From Tabrizicola_A sp964393035 (lineage in GTDB: Bacteria; Pseudomonadota; Alphaproteobacteria; Rhodobacterales; Rhodobacteraceae): a stretch of DNA of 64,000 nucleotides. Below are positions 17,054 to 25,741 of the stretch, one piece after another. The position numbers and the translations under genes were made by a program. The stretch lies in the NCBI GenBank assembly GCA_964393035.1, contig CAYMRX010000005.1, positions 62,001-126,000 on the forward strand, read 5' to 3'. The notes beneath the pieces were generated by a model, which was not told the DNA's origin, searched no databases, and saw nothing but the letters and a program-made list of their open reading frames with translations. How positions within the stretch are numbered: position 1 is the first letter of the stretch; the number at the start of each line of letters is the position of its first letter.

Positions 17054-19615
17054 TCATGATTTTGTGTCAGATTTCTGAATTCCCACAGGATCGGCCAAGG
17101 CGAGATGGGCGGCTGCAAGCCGGGCCAAGGGCACCCGGAACGGGCTGCAAGAGACATAATCGAATCCCTGCTGGCGGCAGAAGGCAATCGATTCGGGGTT
17201 GCCGCCATGCTCGCCGCAAATCGACAGTGTCAGGTCTTTGCGGGTGGCCCGGCCACGTTCTGCACCGATGTGCAAAAGCTCTCCGACCCCGTCCACATCC
17301 AGAATATGGAACGGATCTTCCGGGAAGACGCCCTGTTGCACATAGGTGTTCATGAAACGCCCGGCATCGTCGCGCGACAGGCCATAGGTCATCTGGGTCA
17401 GGTCATTGGTGCCGAAGGACAGAAACGCCGCGTGCTGGGCAATCTCTCCGGCGCGCAGGGCCGCGCGCGGGGTTTCGACCATGACGCCCAACTTGTAGTC
17501 AAAGGCGACGCCGGTCTTGACACGCACGGCCGCAGCCACCGCATCAATATGGGTCTTGACCAGTTCCACCTCGCGGCGGGCTGACACCAGCGGGATCATG
17601 ATTTCCGGCACCACCGGCGCACCTTTCTTGGCGACGGCCACCGTCGCCTCGAAAATCGCCTGCGCCTGCATGGCGTAAATCTCGGGCAGCACGACCCCCA
17701 GACGCACGCCGCGCATCCCCAGCATCGGATTGAACTCGGCCAGGGCCTCGGCGCGGCGGGTGACATCGGACAAGGGTTTGTCCAGCGCCTCGGCCAATTC
17801 GCGCAACCCTTCGCGGGAATGCGGCAGGAATTCATGCAAGGGCGGGTCGAACAGGCGGATGCAGACCGGCAGCCCCGCCATGATTTCGAACAGTTGTACA
17901 AAGTCCTCGCGCTGCATCGGCAACAGGCGGGCAAGGGCCGCGGCGCGGTCTTGCGAGGTGTCGGCAAAGATCATCTCGCGCATCACCACAAGACGGTCTT
18001 CGTCAAAGAACATATGTTCGGTGCGGCACAGGCCAATGCCCTGCGCCTCGAACTGGCGGGCTTGGGCGGCGTCTGCGGGGGTGTCGGCATTGGCGCGAAT
18101 GCCAATGTCGCGCACCGCATCGGCCCAGCCCAGAAGCGTGCGGAAGCTGTCATCCAAGGCGGGGGCCAGCATATCGGCCGCCCCTGCCAGCACCTCGCCC
18201 GTGGTACCGTCCAGTGTCACCAGATCGCCCTCGCGGAACACCCGCCCATCGGCGGCGGTCAGCTTTTTGTCCTTGGCATCCAGTCGCAGACCCGAGGCGC
18301 CGACCACACAAGGCAGGCCCAGCCCGCGGGCGATCACAGCGGCATGGCTGGTGACCCCGCCACGTTCGGTCAGGACGCCCACGGCGGAATGCATGCCGCG
18401 AATGTCCTCCGGCGCGGTTTCGCGACGCACAAGGATGCAAGGCTCCCCCCGTGCCGCGCTGGCCTGTGCGGCGGGAGAGGAAAACACCAGCCGCCCCACG
18501 GCTCCGCCGGGGCTGGCGGCAATGCCCTTGGCAAAGACGTCGCGCGCCCCACGCGGATCGACCTGCGGGTGCAAAAGTTCCGACAGCGCGCGGGGTTCCA
18601 CCCGCAGGACCGCTTCATTGGGTGAAATCACCCCGTCCTGAGCCAAAGCCACCGCGATTTTCAGCCCCGCCCGCGCCGACCGCTGCACCTTGATCGCATC
18701 CAGAACCGACAAATGCCCGTCCTCGATGGTGAATTCGATCTGCATTTCTTCGCGCAAGCGTTTGCGGCAGGCGGCGCCATGGTGGGCCAACTGATCGAAA
18801 ATCTCGGGCGACAGGTCTTCCAGCGACGGCCCGCGCGGATCGCGGGTCAGATACATCGCCTCGGTCTTCTTCAACGCATCGCGGCCTTGGGAATTGCCCA
18901 GATAGCGCCCGGTGACCTGAGCCAAGCCGGTGACCGGATCGACAAATTGAATGACGCCAGACCCGGACAGGCCCTGCCCAATGCCTTGCGCCATGGCCTG
19001 CACGACCAGACCCAAGGCGGCCTCAACCGGTGCGCCCTTGGCCTGTCGCAACAGCCGGGCCGAGGTGCCTTCCCAAGCCCGTGCCATCGACCGCAGCACT
19101 TCGGACAGTTGCTGGGCAGGATCTTCGGGGAAAGGCTCGTCCATCTCGCGCTCGTACTGGCGCAGCGCCTCGTCCAGGGCTTTGGGGCCGGGCTTGATCT
19201 CATCGAACATATCGGGGTCAAGACGGGCAACATGAGTGGCGTAAGATTGCACAAATCGAAGATAGAGCGCATCCGCCGCCTCTTGCCCATGGCGCGCGGC
19301 CAAAGCCGCGTGGCGGTCTGCATTCATGCCGACATTCAACACGGTGCCGGGGCCGCCCCAATCGGGGTTCTCGGGCGAGGGGCGCACCGAGATCAGCGCG
19401 GCCTCACCGAAATGGGCCAGAATGGCGCGGGTGTCGAGCGTATGGCCCGCAGCGATCGCGCGCACGGTTTGCGCGGGCAAGGCCACGGTCATCGGCACCG
19501 GCAGATCCAGCCGCACCAGCCGTTGCAGGCATTTTGCACGCCACCCATGTGCCGCGGGGGTGATCGCGGCCGAGGGGGTGACTTCGCAATAGTCGAGGGG
19601 CGAATGTTTCTGCAC
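17054..19615 (-). CDS. Pyruvate, phosphate dikinase-like protein
   Basis: 853 residues with PPDK/PEP-utilising domain order. An N-terminal ATP-grasp-like region is followed by the phosphohistidine domain (ERGGVTSHAA, His424) and a C-terminal PEP/pyruvate TIM barrel (GTNDLTQMTYGLSRDDAGRF and CGEHGG with Cys800, then YVSCSPFRVPLARLAAA). Start: GTG at 19615 with AAGGAAGG eight bases upstream. The N-terminal region is altered: where canonical PPDK has a SMPGMMDT segment this has NPDWGGPGTVLNVG, and the KGANLAEM loop reads HGWRAKCLQR. It could be a paralogue with changed nucleotide use rather than the main PPDK. Confidence 0.82.
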   Translation of the reverse strand: MQKHSPLDYCEVTPSAAITPAAHGWRAKCLQRLVRLDLPVPMTVALPAQTVRAIAAGHTLDTRAILAHFGEAALISVRPSPENPDWGGPGTVLNVGMNADRHAALAARHGQEAADALYLRFVQSYATHVARLDPDMFDEIKPGPKALDEALRQYEREMDEPFPEDPAQQLSEVLRSMARAWEGTSARLLRQAKGAPVEAALGLVVQAMAQGIGQGLSGSGVIQFVDPVTGLAQVTGRYLGNSQGRDALKKTEAMYLTRDPRGPSLEDLSPEIFDQLAHHGAACRKRLREEMQIEFTIEDGHLSVLDAIKVQRSARAGLKIAVALAQDGVISPNEAVLRVEPRALSELLHPQVDPRGARDVFAKGIAASPGGAVGRLVFSSPAAQASAARGEPCILVRRETAPEDIRGMHSAVGVLTERGGVTSHAAVIARGLGLPCVVGASGLRLDAKDKKLTAADGRVFREGDLVTLDGTTGEVLAGAADMLAPALDDSFRTLLGWADAVRDIGIRANADTPADAAQARQFEAQGIGLCRTEHMFFDEDRLVVMREMIFADTSQDRAAALARLLPMQREDFVQLFEIMAGLPVCIRLFDPPLHEFLPHSREGLRELAEALDKPLSDVTRRAEALAEFNPMLGMRGVRLGVVLPEIYAMQAQAIFEATVAVAKKGAPVVPEIMIPLVSARREVELVKTHIDAVAAAVRVKTGVAFDYKLGVMVETPRAALRAGEIAQHAAFLSFGTNDLTQMTYGLSRDDAGRFMNTYVQQGVFPEDPFHILDVDGVGELLHIGAERGRATRKDLTLSICGEHGGNPESIAFCRQQGFDYVSCSPFRVPLARLAAAHLALADPVGIQKSDTKS

Positions 19616-19836
19616 TGCGGCGGCCTTCCTTTTGCGGGCGCAGGATACACCCCAATGCCCGTCGCGCAAGCGTTACGATGGCTTTGTGTCACGCCATCGT
19701 TTGGCGGGCTTGCCCGGTTTTCCGGCGGCCATGGAAACAGGTATGGCAAATGCGGGAAAATCCTTGTCGCTTTTCATGCGGTCTTGTCGTGGGAAGGTCG
19801 CTATTCTTGCCTGCAACACCACTTGGGAGAGCATTG

Positions 19837-20961
19837 ATGAAACTGCCGCATGACCATATCGACGCCGGGGGCTTGCAAGAGTTCTCCGTGGTCTTCACCG
19901 ACCGCAGCCTGAACCACATGTCGGCGCGGTTCCAAGGCGTGATGCGCGAGATCTCGACCACCCTGCGCGAGGTCTATAACGGCAGCGCCGTGGCGCTGAT
20001 CCCCGGCGGTGGCACCTATGCGATGGAGGCGGTGGCGCGGCAATTCGGGCAGGGTCGGGCGCTGATTGTCAGGAATGGCTGGTTTTCCTACCGCTGGACC
20101 CAGATTTTCGAGGCGGGCGGCTTTGCCAAGGACACCACCGTTGTGATGGCGCGGGCCGCAGGCAATGGCGCGCAATCGCCCTTCGCCCCGCCGCCGATCG
20201 AGGATGTCGTGGCAAAAATCCACGAGGCAAAACCCGATGCGGTGTTTGCCCCGCATGTGGAGACATCGAGCGGCATCATCCTGCCGGATGGGTACATCGC
20301 GGCGATGGCGGCGGCGGCGCATGAGGTCGGCGCGCTGATGGTGCTGGACTGCATCGCCTCGGGCTGCATTTGGGTTGATATGGCCGCGCTTGGGGTGGAT
20401 GTGGTGATTTCGGCCCCGCAAAAGGGCTGGTCGGCCTCGCCGGCTGTCGGGGTGGTGGTGCTGGGGCCGCGCGCCGAGGCCCGCTTGGCCGAGACGACTT
20501 CAAACAGCTTTGCCATTGATCTGAAGAAATGGCGCTCGATCATGGAGGCCTATGAAAAGGGCGGTCACGCCTATCACGCCACCATGCCGACCGATGCCAT
20601 CGTGGGTTTCCATGCCGCGATGATGGAAACCAAGGCCATGGGCTTTGCCGAGGCCAAGGCGGCGCAATGGGCGCTGGGCCGGGCGGTTCGGGCGCTGTTG
20701 GAGGCCAAGGGCGTGGCTTCTGTTGCGGCTGACGGCTTTCAGGCGCCGGGGGTGGTGGTCAGCTTCACCACCGATGTCGATGTGCAGAACGGCAGCAAGT
20801 TCAAGGCCTTGGGCTATCAGATTGCCGCAGGCGTGCCGTTGCAGGTGGGCGAAGGGGCCGAGTTCCGCACCTTCCGGCTGGGGCTTTTCGGTCTGGACAA
20901 GCTGAAAGATGTCGATGGCACGGTGGCGCGGTTGAAAGCGGCGGTCGATCAGGTTTTGTGA
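19837..20961 (+). CDS. Class V aminotransferase (alanine-glyoxylate/serine-pyruvate type)
   Basis: A 374-residue fold-type I PLP enzyme. The PLP lysine is Lys196 in ISAPQKGWSA, with Asp171 in VLDCIASG pairing to the pyridine nitrogen, and a GGGTYAMEA phosphate-binding loop. The start follows GGGAGA and begins MKLPHDHIDAGGLQEFSVVF; an upstream in-frame extension of 53 codons looks non-coding. It is divergent from the PPDK-like gene with a 221-bp gap, an arrangement that could join serine or glyoxylate metabolism to PEP/pyruvate. The exact amino donor is undecided. Confidence 0.88.
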   Translation: MKLPHDHIDAGGLQEFSVVFTDRSLNHMSARFQGVMREISTTLREVYNGSAVALIPGGGTYAMEAVARQFGQGRALIVRNGWFSYRWTQIFEAGGFAKDTTVVMARAAGNGAQSPFAPPPIEDVVAKIHEAKPDAVFAPHVETSSGIILPDGYIAAMAAAAHEVGALMVLDCIASGCIWVDMAALGVDVVISAPQKGWSASPAVGVVVLGPRAEARLAETTSNSFAIDLKKWRSIMEAYEKGGHAYHATMPTDAIVGFHAAMMETKAMGFAEAKAAQWALGRAVRALLEAKGVASVAADGFQAPGVVVSFTTDVDVQNGSKFKALGYQIAAGVPLQVGEGAEFRTFRLGLFGLDKLKDVDGTVARLKAAVDQVL

Positions 20962-20970
20962 CACCTCCTC

Positions 20971-21001
20971 GGGCGCCTTCGGCTTCTCGTCGCAGGCGCC
21001 C
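20971..21001. terminator. Inverted repeat between convergent genes
   Basis: GGGCGCC (20971-20977) and GGCGCCC (20995-21001) lie between the aminotransferase stop and the hydroxylase stop. There is a long loop and no U-run, so this is only a weak terminator candidate. Confidence 0.35.
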
Positions 21002-21030
21002 AAAGACGGGCGGTGAAGCCGACGAAAAGG

Positions 21031-22230
21031 TCAGCGCACGCCAAGCCCCGCCTTCATCAAGGTCTTTCGCACCGGGGCCAGCGAGTAAAGCGCGTTCAAA
21101 GCCCCGGCCCGCAGGTCGCGCAGGAAGGGTTCGCCCAACATCGAAGTGCGGTTCAACAGATCAATGCCCGCGAGCCGGGCCTTGACCTCGAGATGGCGCT
21201 TTTGTTCAAAACGGGTCAGCATTTCGGCGCTGCCCAGATCAGCGGGGTGGGCGGTGGCCAATTCCAAAAGCGCAGACAGATCGGCCAGCGACATGTTCAA
21301 CCCCTGCGCCCCGATGGGTGGCATGACATGGGCGGCCTCGGCGATAAGCGCCACGCGGGTTGCGACCATGCGATCCGCGACTTGCGTGATGATCGGCCAG
21401 ACGGTGCGGGCCGAATCCAAGGCAAGCGGCCCAAGGATGCCGCAGGAACGTTCGTTGAGGGCGGCCTCGAAATCGGCCACGGGCAGGGCGGCCAGCCGGG
21501 CAACCTCTGGCCCCGTCTCCATCCAGACAATCGCCGAGGCGGGTTTGCCTGCACGATCCGGCAGCGGCACCAGCGTAAAGGGGCCGCCCGAGCGGTGGAT
21601 CTCGGTCGAGACATTGCCATGCGGCACTGGGTGGTTGACGGTAAAGGCCAGCGCCTTTTGGCCGTAGCGCGTTGTTTTCACAGAAATCCCGGCCTGCTCG
21701 CGCACGGTCGACGCGCGCCCGTCGGCGGCGACGATCAGCCGGGCGGCGATACGGCGCCCATCGGAAAGCGTGGCCAGTGCCTCTGCCTCACGCAGGGTCA
21801 CGCGGGCGGTGGCGGTGCCGGGCAGAAAGGTGACGTTCGGCAATTCGGCCAGCCGCGCCACCATTTCCCGCCGTAAAAGCCAATTGGGCAGGTTCCAGCC
21901 AAACGGCTGGTCCGAGATTTCGGCGGCATTGAAATCCTTGATGACGCGGGGTTCCGGCTCTGGGCCGCCCGCATCAATGATCCGCATGATCTGCAAGGGG
22001 GCGGCAAAGGGGGCAAGGCGGTCCCAAAGACCCGCGGCCTGCAAGACGGGGATCGAGGGGTGCAGGAACGCGGTGGAACGATGGTCGGCGCCGTCGGCAT
22101 CCCGCTCGGTGATCGGGGGGGCGGGGTCGGTGCAGATCACCGAAAACCCGGCCGCGCCAAAGGCCGCCGCGGCGGTCAGCCCGGCAACGCCTCCGCCCGA
22201 AACAAGGATATCGGTTTTGATACGGTCCAT
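21031..22230 (-). CDS. UbiH/UbiF-family FAD-dependent hydroxylase
   Basis: A 399-residue flavoprotein monooxygenase. It has an N-terminal Rossmann GGGVAGLTAA, the second FAD-contacting region GRASTVREQAG, and the third, AEAAHVMPPIGAQGLNMSLAD, in which the usual GDAAH reads AEAAH. Members hydroxylate the ubiquinone ring. The ATG at 22230 has AAGGGGG six bases upstream. It lies downstream of allA in the same direction (64-bp gap); a purine role (urate hydroxylase, HpxO type) cannot be fully excluded, but the sequence is closer to the ubiquinone hydroxylases. Confidence 0.85.
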   Translation of the reverse strand: MDRIKTDILVSGGGVAGLTAAAAFGAAGFSVICTDPAPPITERDADGADHRSTAFLHPSIPVLQAAGLWDRLAPFAAPLQIMRIIDAGGPEPEPRVIKDFNAAEISDQPFGWNLPNWLLRREMVARLAELPNVTFLPGTATARVTLREAEALATLSDGRRIAARLIVAADGRASTVREQAGISVKTTRYGQKALAFTVNHPVPHGNVSTEIHRSGGPFTLVPLPDRAGKPASAIVWMETGPEVARLAALPVADFEAALNERSCGILGPLALDSARTVWPIITQVADRMVATRVALIAEAAHVMPPIGAQGLNMSLADLSALLELATAHPADLGSAEMLTRFEQKRHLEVKARLAGIDLLNRTSMLGEPFLRDLRAGALNALYSLAPVRKTLMKAGLGVR

Positions 22231-22294
22231 CTGCGGCCCCCTTTTGCCTGCCATAATCTAGGGCGTGCTACGGGGAAAGCGAAGGGGCAAGGTG

Positions 22295-22789
22295 TCACGG
22301 CATGCGCGGCGGGATGACCTGCCAGCTTTGATGATAGCGGTATTCCTGAAGGTTCGGCGTGGCGCCAATGCGGTCCACCACGGCGAAAAGGCCGGGGGCA
22401 TGGAGCGGGGTCAGCACGCCATGCCAGGTGCCCCTATGCAGGTTGATCCCTTGGCGGCCATTGGTCAGGAAGGCCAGCGGCGTGCCGGGGGTGCCGCCCT
22501 CATCCGGGGCGACGATAATCAAAAAGGGATGCTGGCTCAGCGGCAGAAAGGCCTGGGAGCCTTCGGGATGGCGTTCAACAAGGCTGAAGTCATAGGGCAG
22601 GGCGCGGGGTTCGGCATTGAACACCGAAATCCCCGCCCGGCCTTCAGGCCCGAAGTCGAGCCGCGCCCGGTCGTGATGGCGCTGGCACAGGCCATCGTTG
22701 ATGAGGCGAAAATCGCCCGTGGCCTCCAAGACATCGCCAAAGGCGGCGAAGGCGGCGGCGGTCAGGGGCTGGGCCGTGATTTCGTGCAT
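22295..22789 (-). CDS. allA: Ureidoglycolate lyase
   Basis: A 164-residue AllA-fold enzyme that splits ureidoglycolate into glyoxylate and urea, the last step of allantoin use. Family landmarks are HEITAQPLTAAAFAAFGDVLE at the start, ISVFNAEPRALPYDFSLVERHPEGSQAF and the cupin-like FLTNGRQGINLHRGTWHGVL. It is separated from allE by an 82-bp gap with a hairpin and a CCCGAGGATATTTG element, so expression relative to the upstream genes may be reduced. Confidence 0.93.
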   Translation of the reverse strand: MHEITAQPLTAAAFAAFGDVLEATGDFRLINDGLCQRHHDRARLDFGPEGRAGISVFNAEPRALPYDFSLVERHPEGSQAFLPLSQHPFLIIVAPDEGGTPGTPLAFLTNGRQGINLHRGTWHGVLTPLHAPGLFAVVDRIGATPNLQEYRYHQSWQVIPPRMP

Positions 22790-22815
22790 GTTGGGCCTTT
22801 CGTCTCAGACCAACC

Positions 22816-22855
22816 CCGGGGGCGCTTCGCCCCCCGGACCTCCCGAGGATATTTG
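22816..22855 (-). repeat. CAAATATCCTCGGG element plus GC hairpin downstream of allE
   Basis: Read on the minus strand, 17 bases past the allE stop: CAAATATCCTCGGG (22855-22842) followed by a stem of CCGGGGGG and CCCCCGG (22837-22816) closed by a short loop. The same 14-mer followed by a hairpin occurs after putA at 36565. Confidence 0.65.
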
Positions 22856-22871
22856 GGCAGAGAGGATGGGA

Positions 22872-23714
22872 TCAGCGGGCAGGGCGGTAAGCCCCCGGAC
22901 CGCGCAAGGTGGCATGGCGGTTGACGTCCTTGTAAAGCAGATAGCGGAAGCGGCCCGGCCCTGCGGCATAGCAGGCTTGCGGGCAATAGGCGCGCAGCCA
23001 CATGAAATCGCCGGCCTCCACCTCGACCCAATCCTGATTGAGTTTGTAGACCGCCTTGCCTTCCAGCACATAAAGCCCGTGTTCCATGACGTGGGTTTCT
23101 TCAAACGGGATCACGCCGCCGGGCTGAAAGGTGACGATGTTCACATGGGCGTCGTGGCGGAGATCTTCGGGATCGGCAAAACGGGTGGTGCCCCAGCGCT
23201 CGTTGGTGTCGGGCATCCAACGGATCGGCACATCGCGTTCATTGGTGATGATGGGGTCGGGGGTGGCGACGCCGGGGGCGGGTTCGTAAAGCTTGCGCAG
23301 CCAGTGGAAGCGGGCCGGCGCGCTGCCTTCGGCCAGCAGCGTCCAGCGCCGACCGGCGGGAATATAGGCGTAGCCGCCGGCGTCCAGCTCGTATCCGGTG
23401 CCATCGATGGTCAGGGTGGCAAGGCCTTCGGTGAAGAACAGCCAATGTTCGGCACCGGTTTCGGCATCCGGCGCATCGGAGCCACCGCCGGGTTGCACCT
23501 CCATGACATATTGGCTGAAGGTTTCGGAAAAGCCGGACATTGGCCGGGCGATCAGCCAGAGCCGGGTTTTGTTCCAGCCGGGCAGGAAGCTGGTGACGAT
23601 GTCGGAAAAGCACCCCCGCGGGATGAAAGCATAGGCCGGGGTGAAGACCGCGCGCTGGGTCATCAGGGCGGTTTGCGGCGGCAGGCCACCGGGGGGGGCG
23701 TAATATCCGGTCAT
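22872..23714 (-). CDS. allE: (S)-ureidoglycine aminohydrolase
   Basis: A 280-residue bicupin (two cupin domains in tandem) that releases ammonia from ureidoglycine to give ureidoglycolate. The N-terminal cupin has GGGSDAPDAETGAEHWLFFTEG; the C-terminal cupin has FEETHVMEHGLYVLEGKAVY with the likely Mn-binding His and Glu residues. The start overlaps the end of puuE-uraD by 4 bases, placing it second in the operon. The order puuE-uraD, allE, allA follows pathway order. Confidence 0.92.
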   Translation of the reverse strand: MTGYYAPPGGLPPQTALMTQRAVFTPAYAFIPRGCFSDIVTSFLPGWNKTRLWLIARPMSGFSETFSQYVMEVQPGGGSDAPDAETGAEHWLFFTEGLATLTIDGTGYELDAGGYAYIPAGRRWTLLAEGSAPARFHWLRKLYEPAPGVATPDPIITNERDVPIRWMPDTNERWGTTRFADPEDLRHDAHVNIVTFQPGGVIPFEETHVMEHGLYVLEGKAVYKLNQDWVEVEAGDFMWLRAYCPQACYAAGPGRFRYLLYKDVNRHATLRGPGAYRPAR

Positions 23715-25126
23715 GGCAATTGATCCTTCAGGCGCAACTCCGCGATGCGTTCGACTTGGGCGCAGGCGGTGGTGAATTCAGTGGCCGTATCGTTGCCGAT
23801 GCGGGTTTGGAAGGCGGCGAGGATTGTGTCCTTGGTGTTGTCGCGCACAGCAATGATGAAGGGAAAGCCGTGTTTGGCGACATAATCGGCATTCAGGCGC
23901 TGGAAGGTTTCCCGTTCCGCATCGGTCAGCGCATCCAGTGCGGCGCTGGCCTGTTCGGCGGTGCTTTCGGCTGTCAGGCGTTTGGCCGCGGCGAGCTTTC
24001 CGGCCAGATCGGGGTGGGCTTGCAGAACGCCCAGCCGTTCGGCGGCGCTGGCGGTGCGGAACATGCGGGCCAGCGCATTGTGCAGGCCCGTGGCGCAGTC
24101 ATGTGCGGGGCCAAGCTCCAGATCGAAGGCGCGATCGGCGATCCACGGCGAATGTTCGAAAATGCTACCAAAGCGGGCAACGAACCGGTCGCGCGCCATC
24201 TGAGAGGGGCGCTCTATCCGATTGTGAGGATGGGTTTTTTCCCAATGGCGGGCAATGTCGATCCGGCGCGGGAACCAGACGCCATCATGTGATTTTGCAT
24301 AGTCGAGGAATTTCTTCAGCCCGGCATACTTGCCCGGCCGCCCGATCAGGCGGTTGTGCAAGCCGATGGAGAACATCTTGGCGCGGCCCTCGCAGCCTTC
24401 GGCGTAAAGCGTGTCGAAGCTGTCTTTCAGATACTGATAGAACTGTTCGCCCGTGATATAGCCGGGGGCGGTGGCAAAGCGCATGTCATTTGCCTCCAGC
24501 GTATAGGGGATGACCAGTTGGTCGTGATCGCCCACCTCCAGCCAATAGGGCAGATCGTCGTCGTAAGTGTCTGAAATCCAGGCAAGACGGCGGGTTTCTG
24601 CGGTCAGCCGCACCGTGTTCATCGAGCAGCGCCCGGTATACCAGCCCATGGGCGGCTCTCCGACCACTTCTTCGTGCAGCCGGAAGGATTCCGCGATCTG
24701 GCGCGCCTCCTCGGCCGGGTCCATGTCGCGGTGATCGACCCATTTCAGCCCATGGCTGGCAATTTCCCAGCCCGCCGCCTTCATCGCGGCCACCTGTTCA
24801 GGGTTGCGCGCAAGGGCCGAGGTCACGCCGTAAATGGTGACGGGAATCCCCATCCCGGTGAACAGCCGGTGCAACCGCCAAAAGCCCGCGCGCGCGCCAT
24901 AATCGTAGATCGATTCCATGTTCCAGTGCCGCTGGCCCGGCCAAGGCGCCGCCCCGGCAATGTCGGACAGGAACGCTTCGGATTGCGCATCGCCATGCAG
25001 AAGGTTGTTCTCGCCGCCTTCTTCGTAGTTCAGTACCAGTGACACGGCGATCTTTGCACCGCCCGGCCAGGCTGCATCCGGGGCATCCGGCCCGTGGCCG
25101 CGGAAATCGCGAGGGTAGCGGGTCAT
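23711..25126 (-). CDS. puuE: Fused allantoinase PuuE and OHCU decarboxylase UraD
   Basis: A 471-residue bifunctional enzyme. Residues about 1-305 are a polysaccharide-deacetylase-fold allantoinase (LVLNYEEGGENNLLHGD, WEIASHGLKWVDH, GWYTGRCSMN). Residues about 307-471 are the UraD decarboxylase (FEHSPWIA with His325, HPDLAGK at 371-377, GFPFIIAV at about 420-427). Together they turn 2-oxo-4-hydroxy-4-carboxy-5-ureidoimidazoline into S-allantoin and then allantoate. The start at 25126 is fixed by AGGAG six bases upstream. It is the first gene of the operon, divergent from uraH. Confidence 0.94.
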   Translation of the reverse strand: MTRYPRDFRGHGPDAPDAAWPGGAKIAVSLVLNYEEGGENNLLHGDAQSEAFLSDIAGAAPWPGQRHWNMESIYDYGARAGFWRLHRLFTGMGIPVTIYGVTSALARNPEQVAAMKAAGWEIASHGLKWVDHRDMDPAEEARQIAESFRLHEEVVGEPPMGWYTGRCSMNTVRLTAETRRLAWISDTYDDDLPYWLEVGDHDQLVIPYTLEANDMRFATAPGYITGEQFYQYLKDSFDTLYAEGCEGRAKMFSIGLHNRLIGRPGKYAGLKKFLDYAKSHDGVWFPRRIDIARHWEKTHPHNRIERPSQMARDRFVARFGSIFEHSPWIADRAFDLELGPAHDCATGLHNALARMFRTASAAERLGVLQAHPDLAGKLAAAKRLTAESTAEQASAALDALTDAERETFQRLNADYVAKHGFPFIIAVRDNTKDTILAAFQTRIGNDTATEFTTACAQVERIAELRLKDQLP

Positions 25127-25168
25127 CTTCTTCTCCTGCATTTGCGGCAGAATAGGCGTGCGCGCGGA

Positions 25169-25189
25169 TGGAATTTATCAAATAATCCA
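25169..25189. promoter_or_regulatory. Imperfect palindrome in the uraH/puuE divergent promoter
   Basis: Arms TGGA (25169-25172) and TCCA (25186-25189) enclose an AT-rich core, with seven of ten base pairs symmetric. It sits midway between the two divergent starts of a purine-degradation locus, where a shared regulator would act. No regulator gene is adjacent. Confidence 0.4.
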
Positions 25190-25267
25190 AGAAGCACCTA
25201 TGCTGTCCTCGGGCAAGGCAATCTCGTGGCGCTGCGGTAGAAACATCGGATGACAATGGAGATCCCC

Positions 25268-25624
25268 ATGCCCGGACGGCTTTCAACCCATGTTCTGGAT
25301 ACCGCCCGCGGCAAACCGGCGGCGGGGGTGAAGATTTGCCTCTATCGGGTCGCCGGTACGCAGCATGAAAAGCTGACAGAGGTGGTGACCAATCACGATG
25401 GCCGCACCGATGCCCCGCTTTTGACCGGCGATGCTTTGACGGCGGGCATTTACGAGTTGGTGTTTTCTGCGGGCGACTATCTGCGCGCCAGTGGGCAGGC
25501 AGAGGGGGGCACGCTGTTTCTGGACGAAATTCCGATCCGCTTTGGCGTGCCGGATGCGGGCCAGCATTACCATGTGCCTTTGCTCATCAGCCCCTTCGCC
25601 TATTCGACCTACCGGGGTAGTTGA
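25268..25624 (+). CDS. uraH: 5-hydroxyisourate hydrolase (transthyretin-like)
   Basis: A 118-residue HIU hydrolase. The N-terminal LSTHVLDTARGKPA holds the first catalytic His, HDGRTDAPLL the Arg, and the C-terminal hallmark YRGS (end of HYHVPLLISPFAYSTYRGS) is intact, which separates it from transthyretin. GGAG six bases upstream supports the ATG at 25268 rather than two earlier in-frame ATGs. It is divergent from puuE-uraD, so the OHCU it makes feeds directly to the fused enzyme. No urate oxidase gene is adjacent. Confidence 0.95.
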   Translation: MPGRLSTHVLDTARGKPAAGVKICLYRVAGTQHEKLTEVVTNHDGRTDAPLLTGDALTAGIYELVFSAGDYLRASGQAEGGTLFLDEIPIRFGVPDAGQHYHVPLLISPFAYSTYRGS

Positions 25625-25741
25625 TCCCGGCGCTTTGCCTTGCCGGAGGGGGGCTTGCGGCCTATCACTTGTCTGCGACGGAAATCGGCGGAGCCGACGT
25701 GTCATGTCTGACGCAAGAGGTTGCAGGTAAGGGCGGGGCGC

